Assembly (NCBI RefSeq): GCF_900141995.1
Contig: NZ_FQZA01000001.1
Span: 410,392 to 474,391, forward strand
Origin: Palleronia salina
Lineage (GTDB): Bacteria > Pseudomonadota > Alphaproteobacteria > Rhodobacterales > Rhodobacteraceae
Reading direction: 5' to 3'
Length of the DNA: 64,000 nucleotides
Position numbers and translations under genes: made by a program. The notes beneath the pieces were generated by a model. It was not told where the DNA came from and made no database searches. It was given only the letters and a program-made list of their open reading frames with translations. Each line of letters starts with the position of its first letter. Position 1 is the first letter of the stretch. Positions 50,783 through 59,699 of this stretch are shown piece after piece.

Positions 50783-51135
50783 GTGACGGGCAGCAGAACC
50801 GCGCCGATGCGGCGGCCTTCGCTCAGCAGGACGTTATAGGTGCGGCAGGCGGCGGGCGAGGCCATGACCTCGACGCCCAGCCCAGCGTCTTCCAGGGCGC
50901 TGCGAAACCCGGCGGGGGCATGGGCGATCTCGGCGCCGGTGCCGACGAAGACCACGTCCATGCGCTCGGCGGCCTGCAGGACCGTCTCGGTGTCCTCGAA
51001 CCCGCCCCAGGCGGCCACGCCGCCCGGCAGCACGGCGATGGCGCCCTCGTGCACCTTGCCGCCCACGCGGAAGAAATTGGGGCCGTAGCCGTCGACCGGA
51101 CGCTCACCCTCGAAGGGGACTTCGTGCAGTTCCAT
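50779..51135 (-). CDS. Mth938-like domain protein
   Basis: A 118-residue protein of the Mth938/DUF498 family ([56 protein letters not shown]). Eukaryotic relatives (AAMDC, NDUFAF3) are linked to mitochondrial assembly, and in alphaproteobacteria the gene often lies between secF and ccm. Its bacterial role is unknown. ATG at 51135, stop overlaps ccmA. Confidence 0.88.
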   Translation of the reverse strand: MELHEVPFEGERPVDGYGPNFFRVGGKVHEGAIAVLPGGVAAWGGFEDTETVLQAAERMDVVFVGTGAEIAHAPAGFRSALEDAGLGVEVMASPAACRTYNVLLSEGRRIGAVLLPVT

Positions 51136-51147
51136 GGGGTCCTTTCC

Positions 51148-51900
51148 TCAGTCCAGGAGCGGCAGGCCCAGGATGGCCGATGCCGCGATGATCGCCTGGG
51201 CCACCCCGCGATAGAGGCGCGCCCGTTCGGGCCGGAACATAGCCGCTCCTGCCATATTCGCCAGCAGGTAGGGCAGCGTCAAAGCCAGCCCCAGCACCAC
51301 CGGCCCGGGTTGCAACCGCCCCCAGATCCCCAGCAGAACCAGCGACGCGATGTCCACGATCACCAGGAACAGCAGCAGGTTGGCGCGGATCACGGCCACC
51401 GGCTTGGTCGACGCCATGTAAAGAAGGATGACGGGCGGCCCGCCGATCCCGGCCGCGCCGCCGAAGACCCCGCCGACAAGGCCCGCACCGGTGACGAGCG
51501 CCGGCGTCATCGTACCGCGGTAGCGGACCCCGGCGGCCAGCAGCGCCAGCAGGACCAGCGCGGTGATCGACACGGCATAGCGGAAGACCTCGGGCGCGAT
51601 CACCACCAGCAGGCCCAGGCCCAGCGGCAGCCCCAGCAGCAGGCCCAGAGCCAGCCGACCCAGGTCGCGCCGCTCGGCGGATCGCCACGCGGCGGGCACG
51701 TTCGGCAACGGTCCCAGCAGGTCCATGGCCAGAAGCACGCTCAGCGCGGCGACGGGTGGCAGGTATTGCCCGGCCACGGGCAGGAACACCATTGCGGTGC
51801 CGAAGCCCGAAAAGCCGCGCACGATCCCGGCCAGCACCGCCGCCAGGACCATGGGCCACAGCCCGGGCTGTGCCAGCGCCGCGTCGATCAGCGCCGGCAT
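51148..51900 (-). CDS. TauE/SafE family sulfite exporter-like permease
   Basis: A 250-residue inner-membrane protein with eight predicted helices. It shows the TauE/SafE repeat motif twice: GIVRGFSGFGTAMVFLP (near residue 25) and GAGLVGGVFGGAAGIGGPPV (near 138). The family moves anions such as sulfite or sulfonates; the substrate here is unknown. It sits seven bases downstream of secF, in the same run. Confidence 0.88.
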   Translation of the reverse strand: MPALIDAALAQPGLWPMVLAAVLAGIVRGFSGFGTAMVFLPVAGQYLPPVAALSVLLAMDLLGPLPNVPAAWRSAERRDLGRLALGLLLGLPLGLGLLVVIAPEVFRYAVSITALVLLALLAAGVRYRGTMTPALVTGAGLVGGVFGGAAGIGGPPVILLYMASTKPVAVIRANLLLFLVIVDIASLVLLGIWGRLQPGPVVLGLALTLPYLLANMAGAAMFRPERARLYRGVAQAIIAASAILGLPLLD

Positions 51901-51907
51901 GGCCGCG

Positions 51908-52876
51908 TCAGCTGTCGATATTGGCGAACTGGTTGCCGTCGGTCTTGTCGGGCTTGGACCAGTCGCGCTTCACGCCCAGGAACAGAACGATGTTCTTGGC
52001 CACGAAGACCGACGAATAGGTGCCGACGATCACGCCCCAGGTGATGGCGAAGACGAAGCCCCGGATCACGTCGCCGCCCAGCACCAGCAGCGCGATCAGC
52101 GCCAGCAGCGTCGTGCCGCTGGTCATCACCGTGCGGCTGAGGGTTTCGTTCACGCTCAGGTTCATCACGTCGCGCAGCTCGCGCTGCTTCCACTTGATCA
52201 GGTTCTCGCGCAGCCGGTCGAAGATCACCACGGTGTCGTTGATCGAATAGCCCAACACGGTCAGCAGCGCGGCGATGGTCGCCACGTCGAACCGGATCTG
52301 GAACAGCGAGAAGATCCCGATGGTCAGCAGGATGTCGTGCACCAGCGCGCCCACCGCGCCCACGGCGAACTGCCACTCGAACCGCAGCCAGATGTAGAAC
52401 AGCATCGCCGCCAGCGCCGCGCCCACGGCCAGAAGCGCCGTGTTGATCAGCTCGCCCGAGACCTTGGGCCCCACCGATTCCACCGACGGGAAGGTGATCG
52501 AGGGGTCCACCTCGCTCAGCGCCGCCTCGACCGCCGCGACGGTGTCCGAGGCCACGCTCTCCTGTCCCTCCTGAGCCTGGATACGCACCATGGCCACGTT
52601 GCGGTCGTCGCCGAAGCTGGGGTCGAAGACCTCCGAGATCACAACGTCGCCCAGCTCCAGCGGCTCGATCGCCGCGCGGTAGGCCGCCACGTCGACCTGT
52701 TCGCTCCCTTCGGTGCGGATCGTCGTGCCGCCGCGGAAATCGATGCCGAAATTCAGCCCCAGCATCAGCCAGACGACAAGGCTCAGCACCATCGCCACGC
52801 AGGACGCACCGAACGTCGCCTTCGCGTGCTTGAAGAAGTCGATATTCGTGTCGTCCGGAACCAGTTTCAGACGCAT
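51908..52876 (-). CDS. secF: protein translocase subunit SecF
   Basis: A 322-residue six-helix protein that with SecD uses the proton gradient to pull secreted proteins out of SecYEG. Markers are NFGIDFRGGTTI (near residue 48), the periplasmic P4-like domain, and TVLGYSINDTVVIFDRLREN in the RND-like membrane part, then LSRTVMTSGTTLLALIALLV. Starts two bases after secD ends. Confidence 0.96.
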   Translation of the reverse strand: MRLKLVPDDTNIDFFKHAKATFGASCVAMVLSLVVWLMLGLNFGIDFRGGTTIRTEGSEQVDVAAYRAAIEPLELGDVVISEVFDPSFGDDRNVAMVRIQAQEGQESVASDTVAAVEAALSEVDPSITFPSVESVGPKVSGELINTALLAVGAALAAMLFYIWLRFEWQFAVGAVGALVHDILLTIGIFSLFQIRFDVATIAALLTVLGYSINDTVVIFDRLRENLIKWKQRELRDVMNLSVNETLSRTVMTSGTTLLALIALLVLGGDVIRGFVFAITWGVIVGTYSSVFVAKNIVLFLGVKRDWSKPDKTDGNQFANIDS

Positions 52877-52877
52877 C

Positions 52878-54539
52878 TCAGACCTCGATGGTTTTGGGGC
52901 GGCGGCGGTCGAACCACGTCACGATCAGCAGCCGGGTGACGAAGATCGCCGTGAAGACGGACGTGATGATGCCCAGTCCCAGCGTCACGGCAAAGCCGCG
53001 CACCGGACCCGATCCCAGGGTGAAAAGGATCGCCGCGATGATGAAGGTGGTAATGTTGGCGTCGACGATGGCGCTCAGCGCCCGTTCGTACCCCTGCGAG
53101 ATCGCGCGCGAGGGCCCCCGCGCGGTCTTCAGCTCCTCGCGGATGCGCTCGAACACCAGCACGTTGGCGTCCACCGCCATGCCGATGGTCAGGACGATCC
53201 CCGCGATGCCCGGCAGGGTCAGCGTGGCGCCGATCAGGCTCAGCAGCCCGAACAGCAGCGCCACGTTCAGAAGCAGCGCGATATTGGCGAAGATACCGAA
53301 CAGCCCGTAGCTCAGCGCCATGAAGACCAGCACCGCCACGAAGGCCACAAGGCAGGCGATCTGCCCGGCCTCGATGCTGTCCTGCCCCAGCTCGGGGCCG
53401 ATGGTGCGTTCTTCCAGGAAGGTCAGCTCGGCCGGCAGCGCCCCCGCGCGCAGCAGCACGGCCAGCTGGGTCGATTCCTCGACCGTGAAGTTGCCGGTAA
53501 TGATGCCGCTGCCGCCGGGAATGTGGCTCTGGATCACGGGCGCGCTGATCACTTCCTCGTCCAGCACGATCGCGAAGGGCGACCCGATGTTCTCGGCGGT
53601 GTAGTCGCCGAAGGCCCGCGCGCCGGTGGGGTTGAAGCGGAAGGTGACGGCGGGCCGGCCGTTCTGGTCGAAGGACGGCTGCGCGTCCACCAGGTCCTCG
53701 CCCGACACGACCGGTGTGCGTTCCAGCGTGTAGTAGGTCTCGGGCTCGTCCAGCAGCGGATAGACCACCTGCCGCGACGACGATGCCGCGTCCGGGTCCC
53801 CCCCGCGCGAGATCACGGGGTTGAAGGTCAGCTGCGCGGTGGTGCCGATCAGCGCCTTCAGCTCCTCGGCCGAGCCGATGCCGGGCACCTGGATCAGGAT
53901 CCGGTCCTCGCCCTGGCGCTGGATCGTGGGTTCGCGGGTGCCCACCTCGTCCACGCGGCGGCGGATGATCTCCAGGCTCTGGCGGATGGTGCGGTCGTCG
54001 GTGGCCGACTGTTCCTCGGGCGACAGCTGGACGATCAGCTGGCCATCGCGGCCCTCGACGCTCAGGTCCTGCGCGCCCACGCCCGAGATGGTCGAGACCG
54101 GCCGCGCCAGCCCCCGCGCGATCTCCATGGCGCGGGGCAGGCCCGCGGGATCGGACAGCGCCACGATCAGCTGATCGCCGCCCTCGTCCACCCGGCGGAT
54201 GGTGCCGACCTCGTCGCGGGCGTCGCGCAGGGCGTCGCGCAACTCGGGCCAGATGCCGTCCATGCGGCTGGCGTAGACATCCTCGACCTGCACCTCGGCC
54301 AGCAGGTGGGCACCGCCCCGCAGGTCCAGCCCCAGGTTCACCAGCCCCGAGGGCAGGAAATCGGGCCAGCCCGCCGCCTGCTCCTCGAGCGCGGCGGTGG
54401 CGCCGGACTGCTCGATCGCGGCGCGGGCGTCGTTGGCCTGCTCCACGCGGGAATAGAAGGCGTTGGGCAGCGCCAGGATCAGCCCGCAGGCCACGACGGC
54501 CCAGATGAAGATCCGCTTCCAGGTCGGGATCTGCAGCAT
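52878..54539 (-). CDS. secD: protein translocase subunit SecD
   Basis: A 553-residue partner of SecF. It has LVNLGLDLRGGAHLLAEVQV near residue 65, the P1 periplasmic domain with VGTREPTIQRQGEDRILIQVPG, and the membrane motif GMAVDANVLVFERIREEL followed by ANITTFIIAAILFTLGSGPVRGFAVTL. Normal length. It follows yajC by 45 bases. Confidence 0.97.
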   Translation of the reverse strand: MLQIPTWKRIFIWAVVACGLILALPNAFYSRVEQANDARAAIEQSGATAALEEQAAGWPDFLPSGLVNLGLDLRGGAHLLAEVQVEDVYASRMDGIWPELRDALRDARDEVGTIRRVDEGGDQLIVALSDPAGLPRAMEIARGLARPVSTISGVGAQDLSVEGRDGQLIVQLSPEEQSATDDRTIRQSLEIIRRRVDEVGTREPTIQRQGEDRILIQVPGIGSAEELKALIGTTAQLTFNPVISRGGDPDAASSSRQVVYPLLDEPETYYTLERTPVVSGEDLVDAQPSFDQNGRPAVTFRFNPTGARAFGDYTAENIGSPFAIVLDEEVISAPVIQSHIPGGSGIITGNFTVEESTQLAVLLRAGALPAELTFLEERTIGPELGQDSIEAGQIACLVAFVAVLVFMALSYGLFGIFANIALLLNVALLFGLLSLIGATLTLPGIAGIVLTIGMAVDANVLVFERIREELKTARGPSRAISQGYERALSAIVDANITTFIIAAILFTLGSGPVRGFAVTLGLGIITSVFTAIFVTRLLIVTWFDRRRPKTIEV

Positions 54540-54584
54540 GTCGGCGGCGCCTCCGGGCGCGGTGTCAGGGGGTCAGGGGAACGC

Positions 54585-54908
54585 TCAGGAGGCGTCCGAA
54601 GGCTCGGTCTTGCTGCGCACCTGCGCGATGGTCGACTTGATGACGCGGACCTTAACGTTCTCGGCCAGCTCGACCGTGGCCTCGCCCTCGTCCACCTTCA
54701 CGACCTTGCCCACGAGCCCACCGGCGGTGACCACCTGGTCGCCCCGGCGCAGCGCCTCGACCATCTTCTGGTGCTCTTTCACCTTCTTCTGCTGCGGGCG
54801 GATCAGCAGGAAATACATGATGGCGAAGATCAGGATCAGCGGCACGAAGCTGGCGAACGCGCCTCCGGCGCCGCCGGCGGCCTGGGCATAGGCAGGGGTG
54901 ACAAGCAT
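54585..54908 (-). CDS. yajC: preprotein translocase subunit YajC
   Basis: A 107-residue single-pass membrane protein. The helix FVPLILIFAIMYFLLIRPQQKK (about residues 21-42) is diagnostic, followed by the SH3-like cytoplasmic region LRRGDQVVTAGGLVGKVVKV. ATG at 54908 gives MLVTPAYAQ; an in-frame extension upstream is not needed. First gene of yajC-secD-secF and possibly of the whole run down to ccmG. Confidence 0.95.
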   Translation of the reverse strand: MLVTPAYAQAAGGAGGAFASFVPLILIFAIMYFLLIRPQQKKVKEHQKMVEALRRGDQVVTAGGLVGKVVKVDEGEATVELAENVKVRVIKSTIAQVRSKTEPSDAS

Positions 54909-55054
54909 GTGGACTTCCTCGGTCGTGGGATCGGGGCGCACGCGCGCGGGCGGCGCCCCCTTTGGTCGGCCAGACCCTTATCTGTGGGGGCGGGCCTTGT
55001 CCAGCAAGGGGACCTGCGTCAGGGTGACGGGGATTTCACGGGGCGTGAGCGGGG

Positions 55055-56752
55055 ATGAACGATCCGACCCTTCCGGCCGATCCGCGCTCTGCGGCGATCC
55101 TTGGCGCGCTGATCCTTCTCTGTGCGCTTGCGGGCATCGCGGCCCTTGCGTTGCGCGGAAGCGGGGTGGCCGCCCGACTGCGCCCCCGTGCCGGGCGGCG
55201 CGTCCCGCTCCGCTATACGCTCCCCTGGCTGCGACAATATTACTGGCTGGTGTTGATCCTGCTGGGCGTGACGCTCGGCACGCTCGCGCTGATTTTCTAC
55301 CTGGCCGAGGCCGCGCTGATCGTCCGCGCCCTGATCGACCGGCTGCGCGTGCTGTCCTCGGCCCCGGGCGACAATTCCGAGGCCATCCGCAATATCGGCC
55401 AGGCCACCGCCCTTCTGCTGGGCGCGCTGGCCGCCGCCGCCACGCTGATCTTCCAGCTGGTCAAGGTCTGGGTGACCGAGCGCCAGACCCTCACGGCCGA
55501 ACAGGGCCACATCACCGACCGCATCAACGCAGCCCTGCGCAATCTCGGCGAAGACAAGGTCGTGAACCGCCTTGGTCGCACGGTCCGCTATACAATCAAC
55601 GGCACCGACCACTCCTCCTTCGAATGGCAGGGTGAAGAACGGCCCCTCCCGGACCACGATATCCAAGACGGCGAGCGCATGCTGACCAACGACCCGTGGT
55701 CCAGCTTCCCCCAGACCCAGCCCAACCTCGAAGTCCGCGTCGGCGCCATCCACGCGCTCGCTCGCATCGCCGAGGACAGCCCGCGCGATCATATCCAGAT
55801 CATGGAAATCCTCTGCGCCTATATCCGCCAGAACGCCCCCGCACCGGGCGAGCAGGACAATCCACACCACGTCTTCTGGGCGCTGGTGGAGCCCGAGGAC
55901 GGATCAGCGGCGGTTCCGGAGGAAGCCGCCTGGAACCACCCGTCGTTCCAGAAGCTGCGCCCCTACGGCGATAGCCCCAAGGACATGACCGTCGAGAACA
56001 TGGTCGCCCTATGGGTCCGCAAACTCCCGCCACCCCGCGTCGACATCCAGACCGCCCTCACCGTCATCGGCCGGCGCAGCACGGCGCAACGGGCTTTGGA
56101 GCAGGATCCAACGGGCACGGCCACCTATCGCCTCGATCTGCGCGGCAGTAATCTGCGCCGCGCCGACCTGGCCGGGCTCGAGCTATCCTGGGCGAGCCTC
56201 TTCGAGGCGCATCTGGAGGGGGCGGACCTCTTCGGGGCGCATCTGGAGGGGGCGCGCCCCATCGAGGCGCATCTGGAGGGGGCGCGCCTCATCGAGGCGC
56301 ATCTGGAGGGCGCGCGCCTCTTAGGGGCGCATTCGGAAGGGGCGAGCCTCTTCGAGGCGCATCTGGAGGGGGCGCGCCTCTTAGGGGCGCATCTGGAAGG
56401 GGCGGACCTCTTCGGGCCAGATCTGGAGGGGGCAGACCTCGAAGCGGCTCATCTGGAGGGTGCGGACCTCGACGGGGCGCAGTTCGACGACCGGACATCC
56501 CTCAACCCTGCTACGCTCCGAGGTGCCGGGTTGAGGGACGTGGATATTACCCACATCGGCAACGAAACCTTCACGGAAGCCTTCGGCGACGCCACCGTCA
56601 AACTGCCCGCGCGCTTCAAGGCAGGCGAAGCCCCCCTCTCCCATTGGCCCGCCGAAAATCTCGACTGGCAAGAGTTCGAACAAGCCTGGCGCCGCTGGCA
56701 GGCCGAACACCACCCCGACCTTCTGCCCGACGGCTACACTCCCCAAGACTGA
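55055..56752 (+). CDS. membrane-anchored pentapeptide-repeat protein
   Basis: A 565-residue protein with two N-terminal helices (residues about 14-34 and 63-85), a third around 120-140, a soluble middle domain without known motifs, and a pentapeptide-repeat region from about residue 365 (LDLRGSNLRRADLAGLELSW) through ten 10-residue units (AHLEGADLFG type) to about 490, ending with a charged Trp-rich tail. Pentapeptide repeats fold as a right-handed quadrilateral beta helix that mimics DNA in some proteins. No partner gene is obvious; function unknown. ATG at 55055 divergent from yajC. Confidence 0.82.
   Translation: MNDPTLPADPRSAAILGALILLCALAGIAALALRGSGVAARLRPRAGRRVPLRYTLPWLRQYYWLVLILLGVTLGTLALIFYLAEAALIVRALIDRLRVLSSAPGDNSEAIRNIGQATALLLGALAAAATLIFQLVKVWVTERQTLTAEQGHITDRINAALRNLGEDKVVNRLGRTVRYTINGTDHSSFEWQGEERPLPDHDIQDGERMLTNDPWSSFPQTQPNLEVRVGAIHALARIAEDSPRDHIQIMEILCAYIRQNAPAPGEQDNPHHVFWALVEPEDGSAAVPEEAAWNHPSFQKLRPYGDSPKDMTVENMVALWVRKLPPPRVDIQTALTVIGRRSTAQRALEQDPTGTATYRLDLRGSNLRRADLAGLELSWASLFEAHLEGADLFGAHLEGARPIEAHLEGARLIEAHLEGARLLGAHSEGASLFEAHLEGARLLGAHLEGADLFGPDLEGADLEAAHLEGADLDGAQFDDRTSLNPATLRGAGLRDVDITHIGNETFTEAFGDATVKLPARFKAGEAPLSHWPAENLDWQEFEQAWRRWQAEHHPDLLPDGYTPQD
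56191..56490 (+). repeat. ten tandem 30-bp units in the pentapeptide-repeat gene
   Basis: Ten in-frame units of exactly 30 bases, each containing a form of GCGCATCTGGAGGGGGCG. The near-identity at DNA level, including third positions, shows recent tandem duplication. Each unit codes two pentapeptides. Copy number may vary between strains. Confidence 0.9.
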
Positions 56753-56760
56753 CCCCCGGC

Positions 56761-56780
56761 TTCATCTTTCCAAAAATACC
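56761..56780. repeat. short recurrent Rhodobacterales-type intergenic motif
   Basis: TTCATCTTTCCAAAAATACC lies between the pentapeptide-repeat gene and serS. From memory, a string of this type (TTCATCTTTCCAAAAATACTC-like) recurs between genes in roseobacter genomes. Only one copy is in the window, so this is by recollection only. Confidence 0.35.
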
Positions 56781-56857
56781 TCTTCCCCGGCCGCCGCCCT
56801 TCCCCCCGCCCCGAACCTGTTGCATATCCGGTCGCGACCAATTCCCCGGAGGCCCCC

Positions 56858-58126
56858 ATGCACGACATCCGCCTGATCCGCGACGACCCCGCCGGCTTCG
56901 ACGCCGCCATGGCCCGCCGGGGCCTCTCGGACGCCTCGACCCCCATCCTCAAGCTCGACGACGCCCGACGCGCCGCCATCCACGCGGCAGAAACCGCCCG
57001 GGCCGCCCAGAACGCCGCGTCCAAGCAGGTGGGCGCCGCCAAGGCCAAGGGCGACGAGGCCGAGTTCGAGCGCCTGCGCGCCGAGCTCGCCCAGGCCAAG
57101 CAGCGCATCGGCGAGGCCGAGGCCGAGGCCAAGGATCTCGACGCCCAGCTCACCGACCTGCTCATGGGGCTGCCCAACATCCTGGCCGACGACGTGCCCG
57201 ACGGCGCCGACGAGGACGACAATGTCGAGGTCAAGCGCCACGGCACGCCCCCCGCCTTCGACTTCCAGCCGCTCGAGCACTACCAGATCCCCGCCGCCGA
57301 CGGGCTCGACTTCGAAACCGCCGCCAAGCTGTCGGGCTCGCGCTTCGCCGTGCTGTCGGGGCCGGTCGCGCGGCTCCACCGGGCGCTGGCGCAGTTCATG
57401 CTCGACCACCACGTCACGCAGAACGGGCTCACCGAGACCATGACCCCCGTGCTGGTCCGGGACGAGGCGATGCTGGGCACCGGGCAGCTGCCGAAATTCG
57501 CCGAGGACAGCTATCGCACCACCAATGGCTGGTGGCTGATCCCCACGGCCGAGGTCACGCTCACCAATATCGTCGCCGGCCACACCGTCGACGAGGATTA
57601 CCTGCCGCGCCGCTACGTGGCCCACACGCTGTGCTTCCGCTCCGAGGCCGGCAGCGCGGGCAAAGACACTGCGGGCATGCTGCGCCAGCACCAGTTCGAA
57701 AAGGTCGAGATGGTGTCGGTCACCCATCCCGACGCCTCCGAGGACGAGCAGATGCGCATGCTGGGCTGCGCCGAGGGCGTGCTCGAGGCGCTGGGCCTGC
57801 CCTACCGCACCGTGAAGCTCTGCTCGGGCGATACCGGATTTGGCGCCCGCCGCACCTTCGATATCGAGGTCTGGCTGCCCGGCCAGGACCGCTACCGCGA
57901 GATCAGCTCGGTCTCGACCACGGGCGATTTCCAAGCCCGCCGCATGAACGCCCGCTTCAAGCCCGCGGGCGGCGGCAAACCGCAATTCGTCCACACCCTC
58001 AACGGCTCCGGCCTCGCCGTCGGCCGCGCCCTCATCGCCGTGCTGGAGAACTACCAGCAGGCGGATGGGAGCGTGGTGGTGCCGGAGGTGCTGCGCGGGT
58101 ATATGGGGGGTGTGGAGCGGCTTTAA
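56858..58126 (+). CDS. serS: seryl-tRNA synthetase
   Basis: A 422-residue class II aminoacyl-tRNA synthetase. An N-terminal coiled-coil arm (residues about 30-105, Lys/Glu/Ala-rich) binds tRNA-Ser. Motif 2 is [19 protein letters not shown] and motif 3 is [26 protein letters not shown] and the serine pocket around [17 protein letters not shown]-like [12 protein letters not shown] are present. It ends in convergent four-base overlap with the HEPN-like gene. 105 bases of leader precede it. Confidence 0.97.
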   Translation: MHDIRLIRDDPAGFDAAMARRGLSDASTPILKLDDARRAAIHAAETARAAQNAASKQVGAAKAKGDEAEFERLRAELAQAKQRIGEAEAEAKDLDAQLTDLLMGLPNILADDVPDGADEDDNVEVKRHGTPPAFDFQPLEHYQIPAADGLDFETAAKLSGSRFAVLSGPVARLHRALAQFMLDHHVTQNGLTETMTPVLVRDEAMLGTGQLPKFAEDSYRTTNGWWLIPTAEVTLTNIVAGHTVDEDYLPRRYVAHTLCFRSEAGSAGKDTAGMLRQHQFEKVEMVSVTHPDASEDEQMRMLGCAEGVLEALGLPYRTVKLCSGDTGFGARRTFDIEVWLPGQDRYREISSVSTTGDFQARRMNARFKPAGGGKPQFVHTLNGSGLAVGRALIAVLENYQQADGSVVVPEVLRGYMGGVERL

Positions 58127-58592
58127 GTTAAAACGATTTCCGGAAGGCGTTTGGCGAATCTTTTCGCCCCTCCGCAATAATTGCGGATCGTCACAAATCC
58201 TGTCCCGTTTGGCTTGCCGTGAGCAATCTTGTCTCTTAATGTTTTCAAGCTGTCGATTGCACTCAAGTCCTCTGGATCTAAACTAAGACAGACTTCTCGC
58301 CACCAATTTGGGTCGAACAAGCCCAAAAAACTTTCGATTTTGGAGCAATTAAGAGAGTTCTGGCGCTCAACTTGTTTATGAGAGAGAACCTACGAAGTTG
58401 AGAATTTCCTCTTTGGCCGGCGTATTCCCCAACGACTATCGCAACGCTTTTCTCAACAAGTCCAGCGCCCGCCAGGCAAAGATGATTGGCCGCGACATTC
58501 TGAAATAATGGATCAAGATCCCCAATGCCGGAAAAAAGCGTTTTAGTGAGCATATCCAGGCGCTTGATCTCTGCATCCAAGTCAGGGGGCAT
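58123..58592 (-). pseudogene. HEPN-domain protein (RiboL-PSP-HEPN-like), frameshifted
   Basis: Two pieces in adjacent frames form one helical protein. From ATG 58592 come PPDLDAEIKRLDMLTKTLFS, LCLAGAGLVEKSVAIVVGEYAG and NSQLRRFS. The frame then shifts in a (TC)4 run; with (TC)3 it continues HKQVERQNSLNCSKIESFLG and FDPNWWREVCLSLD to RDKIAHGKPNGTG. That last part has the HEPN Rx4H motif (R..H in RDKIAH), typical of RNase or toxin HEPN proteins. The intact form would be 155 residues. It overlaps the DUF262 gene by 11 bases, so they are a pair. Low GC against neighbours. Confidence 0.65.
58380..58387 (+). repeat. (GA)4 tract in the HEPN gene
   Basis: GAGAGAGA (TC on the coding strand). Removing one dinucleotide restores an open frame through the HEPN motif. 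Short tract, so slippage is possible but not proven. Confidence 0.6.
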
Positions 58593-59646
58593 GCTCGATA
58601 TACTCGCAGGCTAGATTGATCCGTCGCTCAACACTATTCTCATCGGATGTCGCCTCGCTTATCGCCTGCCTGAAATCTCCATTCTCTAACAACCCTTCAT
58701 AGGCGGATGCAATCTGCGCTGCCGACGCTTGAGGATTCCTCGCAATCCCAAGCATCATTGAGTCGAATACAGCGATGTTGAAGGTTCTTTGCGGACGAAA
58801 CGCTCTCTCGCCAAACGCAGCTCTGGCTCTGCCGATTGAATCTTCGAACAGCGCGCCATGTGTTTCGACAACTTGATCTGAGGGATTTCTGTATTCGTTC
58901 ATAAAGTCATTTAGAAAAGTGGCCATTGGCTTGGAATAGCTATCGGCATTATAATATAGAGCCAAAAATCGAAGGATCAGTTCTTGGTCCTTCGCTCGCT
59001 TGTGCTCCTTACCAAACACCGCCCGCCAATCGGGGTTCTTGTTAAGAGTACCAAGGAGATTCTGATACTTGCCGTGATAGATAGCTGCTCTCATTTCTTG
59101 GGCCTGAAGCGGTGTCCCATTTGAGTTAAGGCGGTCGAAGATATGAAAGACTGAGCTATTACTGTCGTCTGGAGCAAGCTGCTGGACGATCATTGCGTGT
59201 ATAACCGCATCTTCAAACCTCAACTGATCCTCTGACGAAAGCTCGTCAAACGTCTTACCCTCATATTGAGATTTCACTCTTGTCAGCTTGAAAACTCGAT
59301 CATTATGCGGAAGCCGCCCCTTGTAAAAGGCATGAAGAGTCGTCAGCCTTTGCAATCCATCAATAATCAAAAGCTTTTGCGTCTCTTCTTCGCGATAAAG
59401 GAAAATGCTCGGAATCGGCAAACCGAGGAGGATCGACTCAACAAATTTGGAGGCTTGGGGCAAACTCCATACAAAGTTTCGTTGGAATTCTGGTTTGAAG
59501 ATTGTCCCCTTCTCAAACCTCTTTATAAGTCCATCAACTGTGAAGTCTGCTCCGAAAGTATTGATCTGATATACGACATCCTCATCAGACAAAATCTCGG
59601 TTTCGTCGCCAGCAAGTTCAGGATCGTCATCGAGCAGGGCAGACAT
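58582..59646 (-). CDS. DUF262 domain protein (ParB/GmrS-like N-terminal fold)
   Basis: A 354-residue protein. DUF262 landmarks: KPEFQRNFVWSLPQASKFVE (residues about 52-71), LLGLPIPSIFLYRE, and LLIIDGLQRLTTLHAFYKG, matching the family DGQQR nucleotide-site motif. IFDRLNSNGTPLQAQEMRAA is the downstream conserved helix. DUF262 occurs in GmrSD-type restriction systems and other defence loci, often with a second effector domain missing here. The HEPN partner follows. GC is far below that of neighbours, so recently acquired. Start ATG 59646. Confidence 0.85.
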   Translation of the reverse strand: MSALLDDDPELAGDETEILSDEDVVYQINTFGADFTVDGLIKRFEKGTIFKPEFQRNFVWSLPQASKFVESILLGLPIPSIFLYREEETQKLLIIDGLQRLTTLHAFYKGRLPHNDRVFKLTRVKSQYEGKTFDELSSEDQLRFEDAVIHAMIVQQLAPDDSNSSVFHIFDRLNSNGTPLQAQEMRAAIYHGKYQNLLGTLNKNPDWRAVFGKEHKRAKDQELILRFLALYYNADSYSKPMATFLNDFMNEYRNPSDQVVETHGALFEDSIGRARAAFGERAFRPQRTFNIAVFDSMMLGIARNPQASAAQIASAYEGLLENGDFRQAISEATSDENSVERRINLACEYIEHAP

Positions 59647-59699
59647 TTTTTTTCCAAAAGTTGGGGACCTTAAGTTTTCACTGTTGCATCCAGCCCTTT

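Noticed and set aside
56191-56490. CRISPR array
   Set aside because: Units are contiguous without spacers and lie in frame inside a protein gene.
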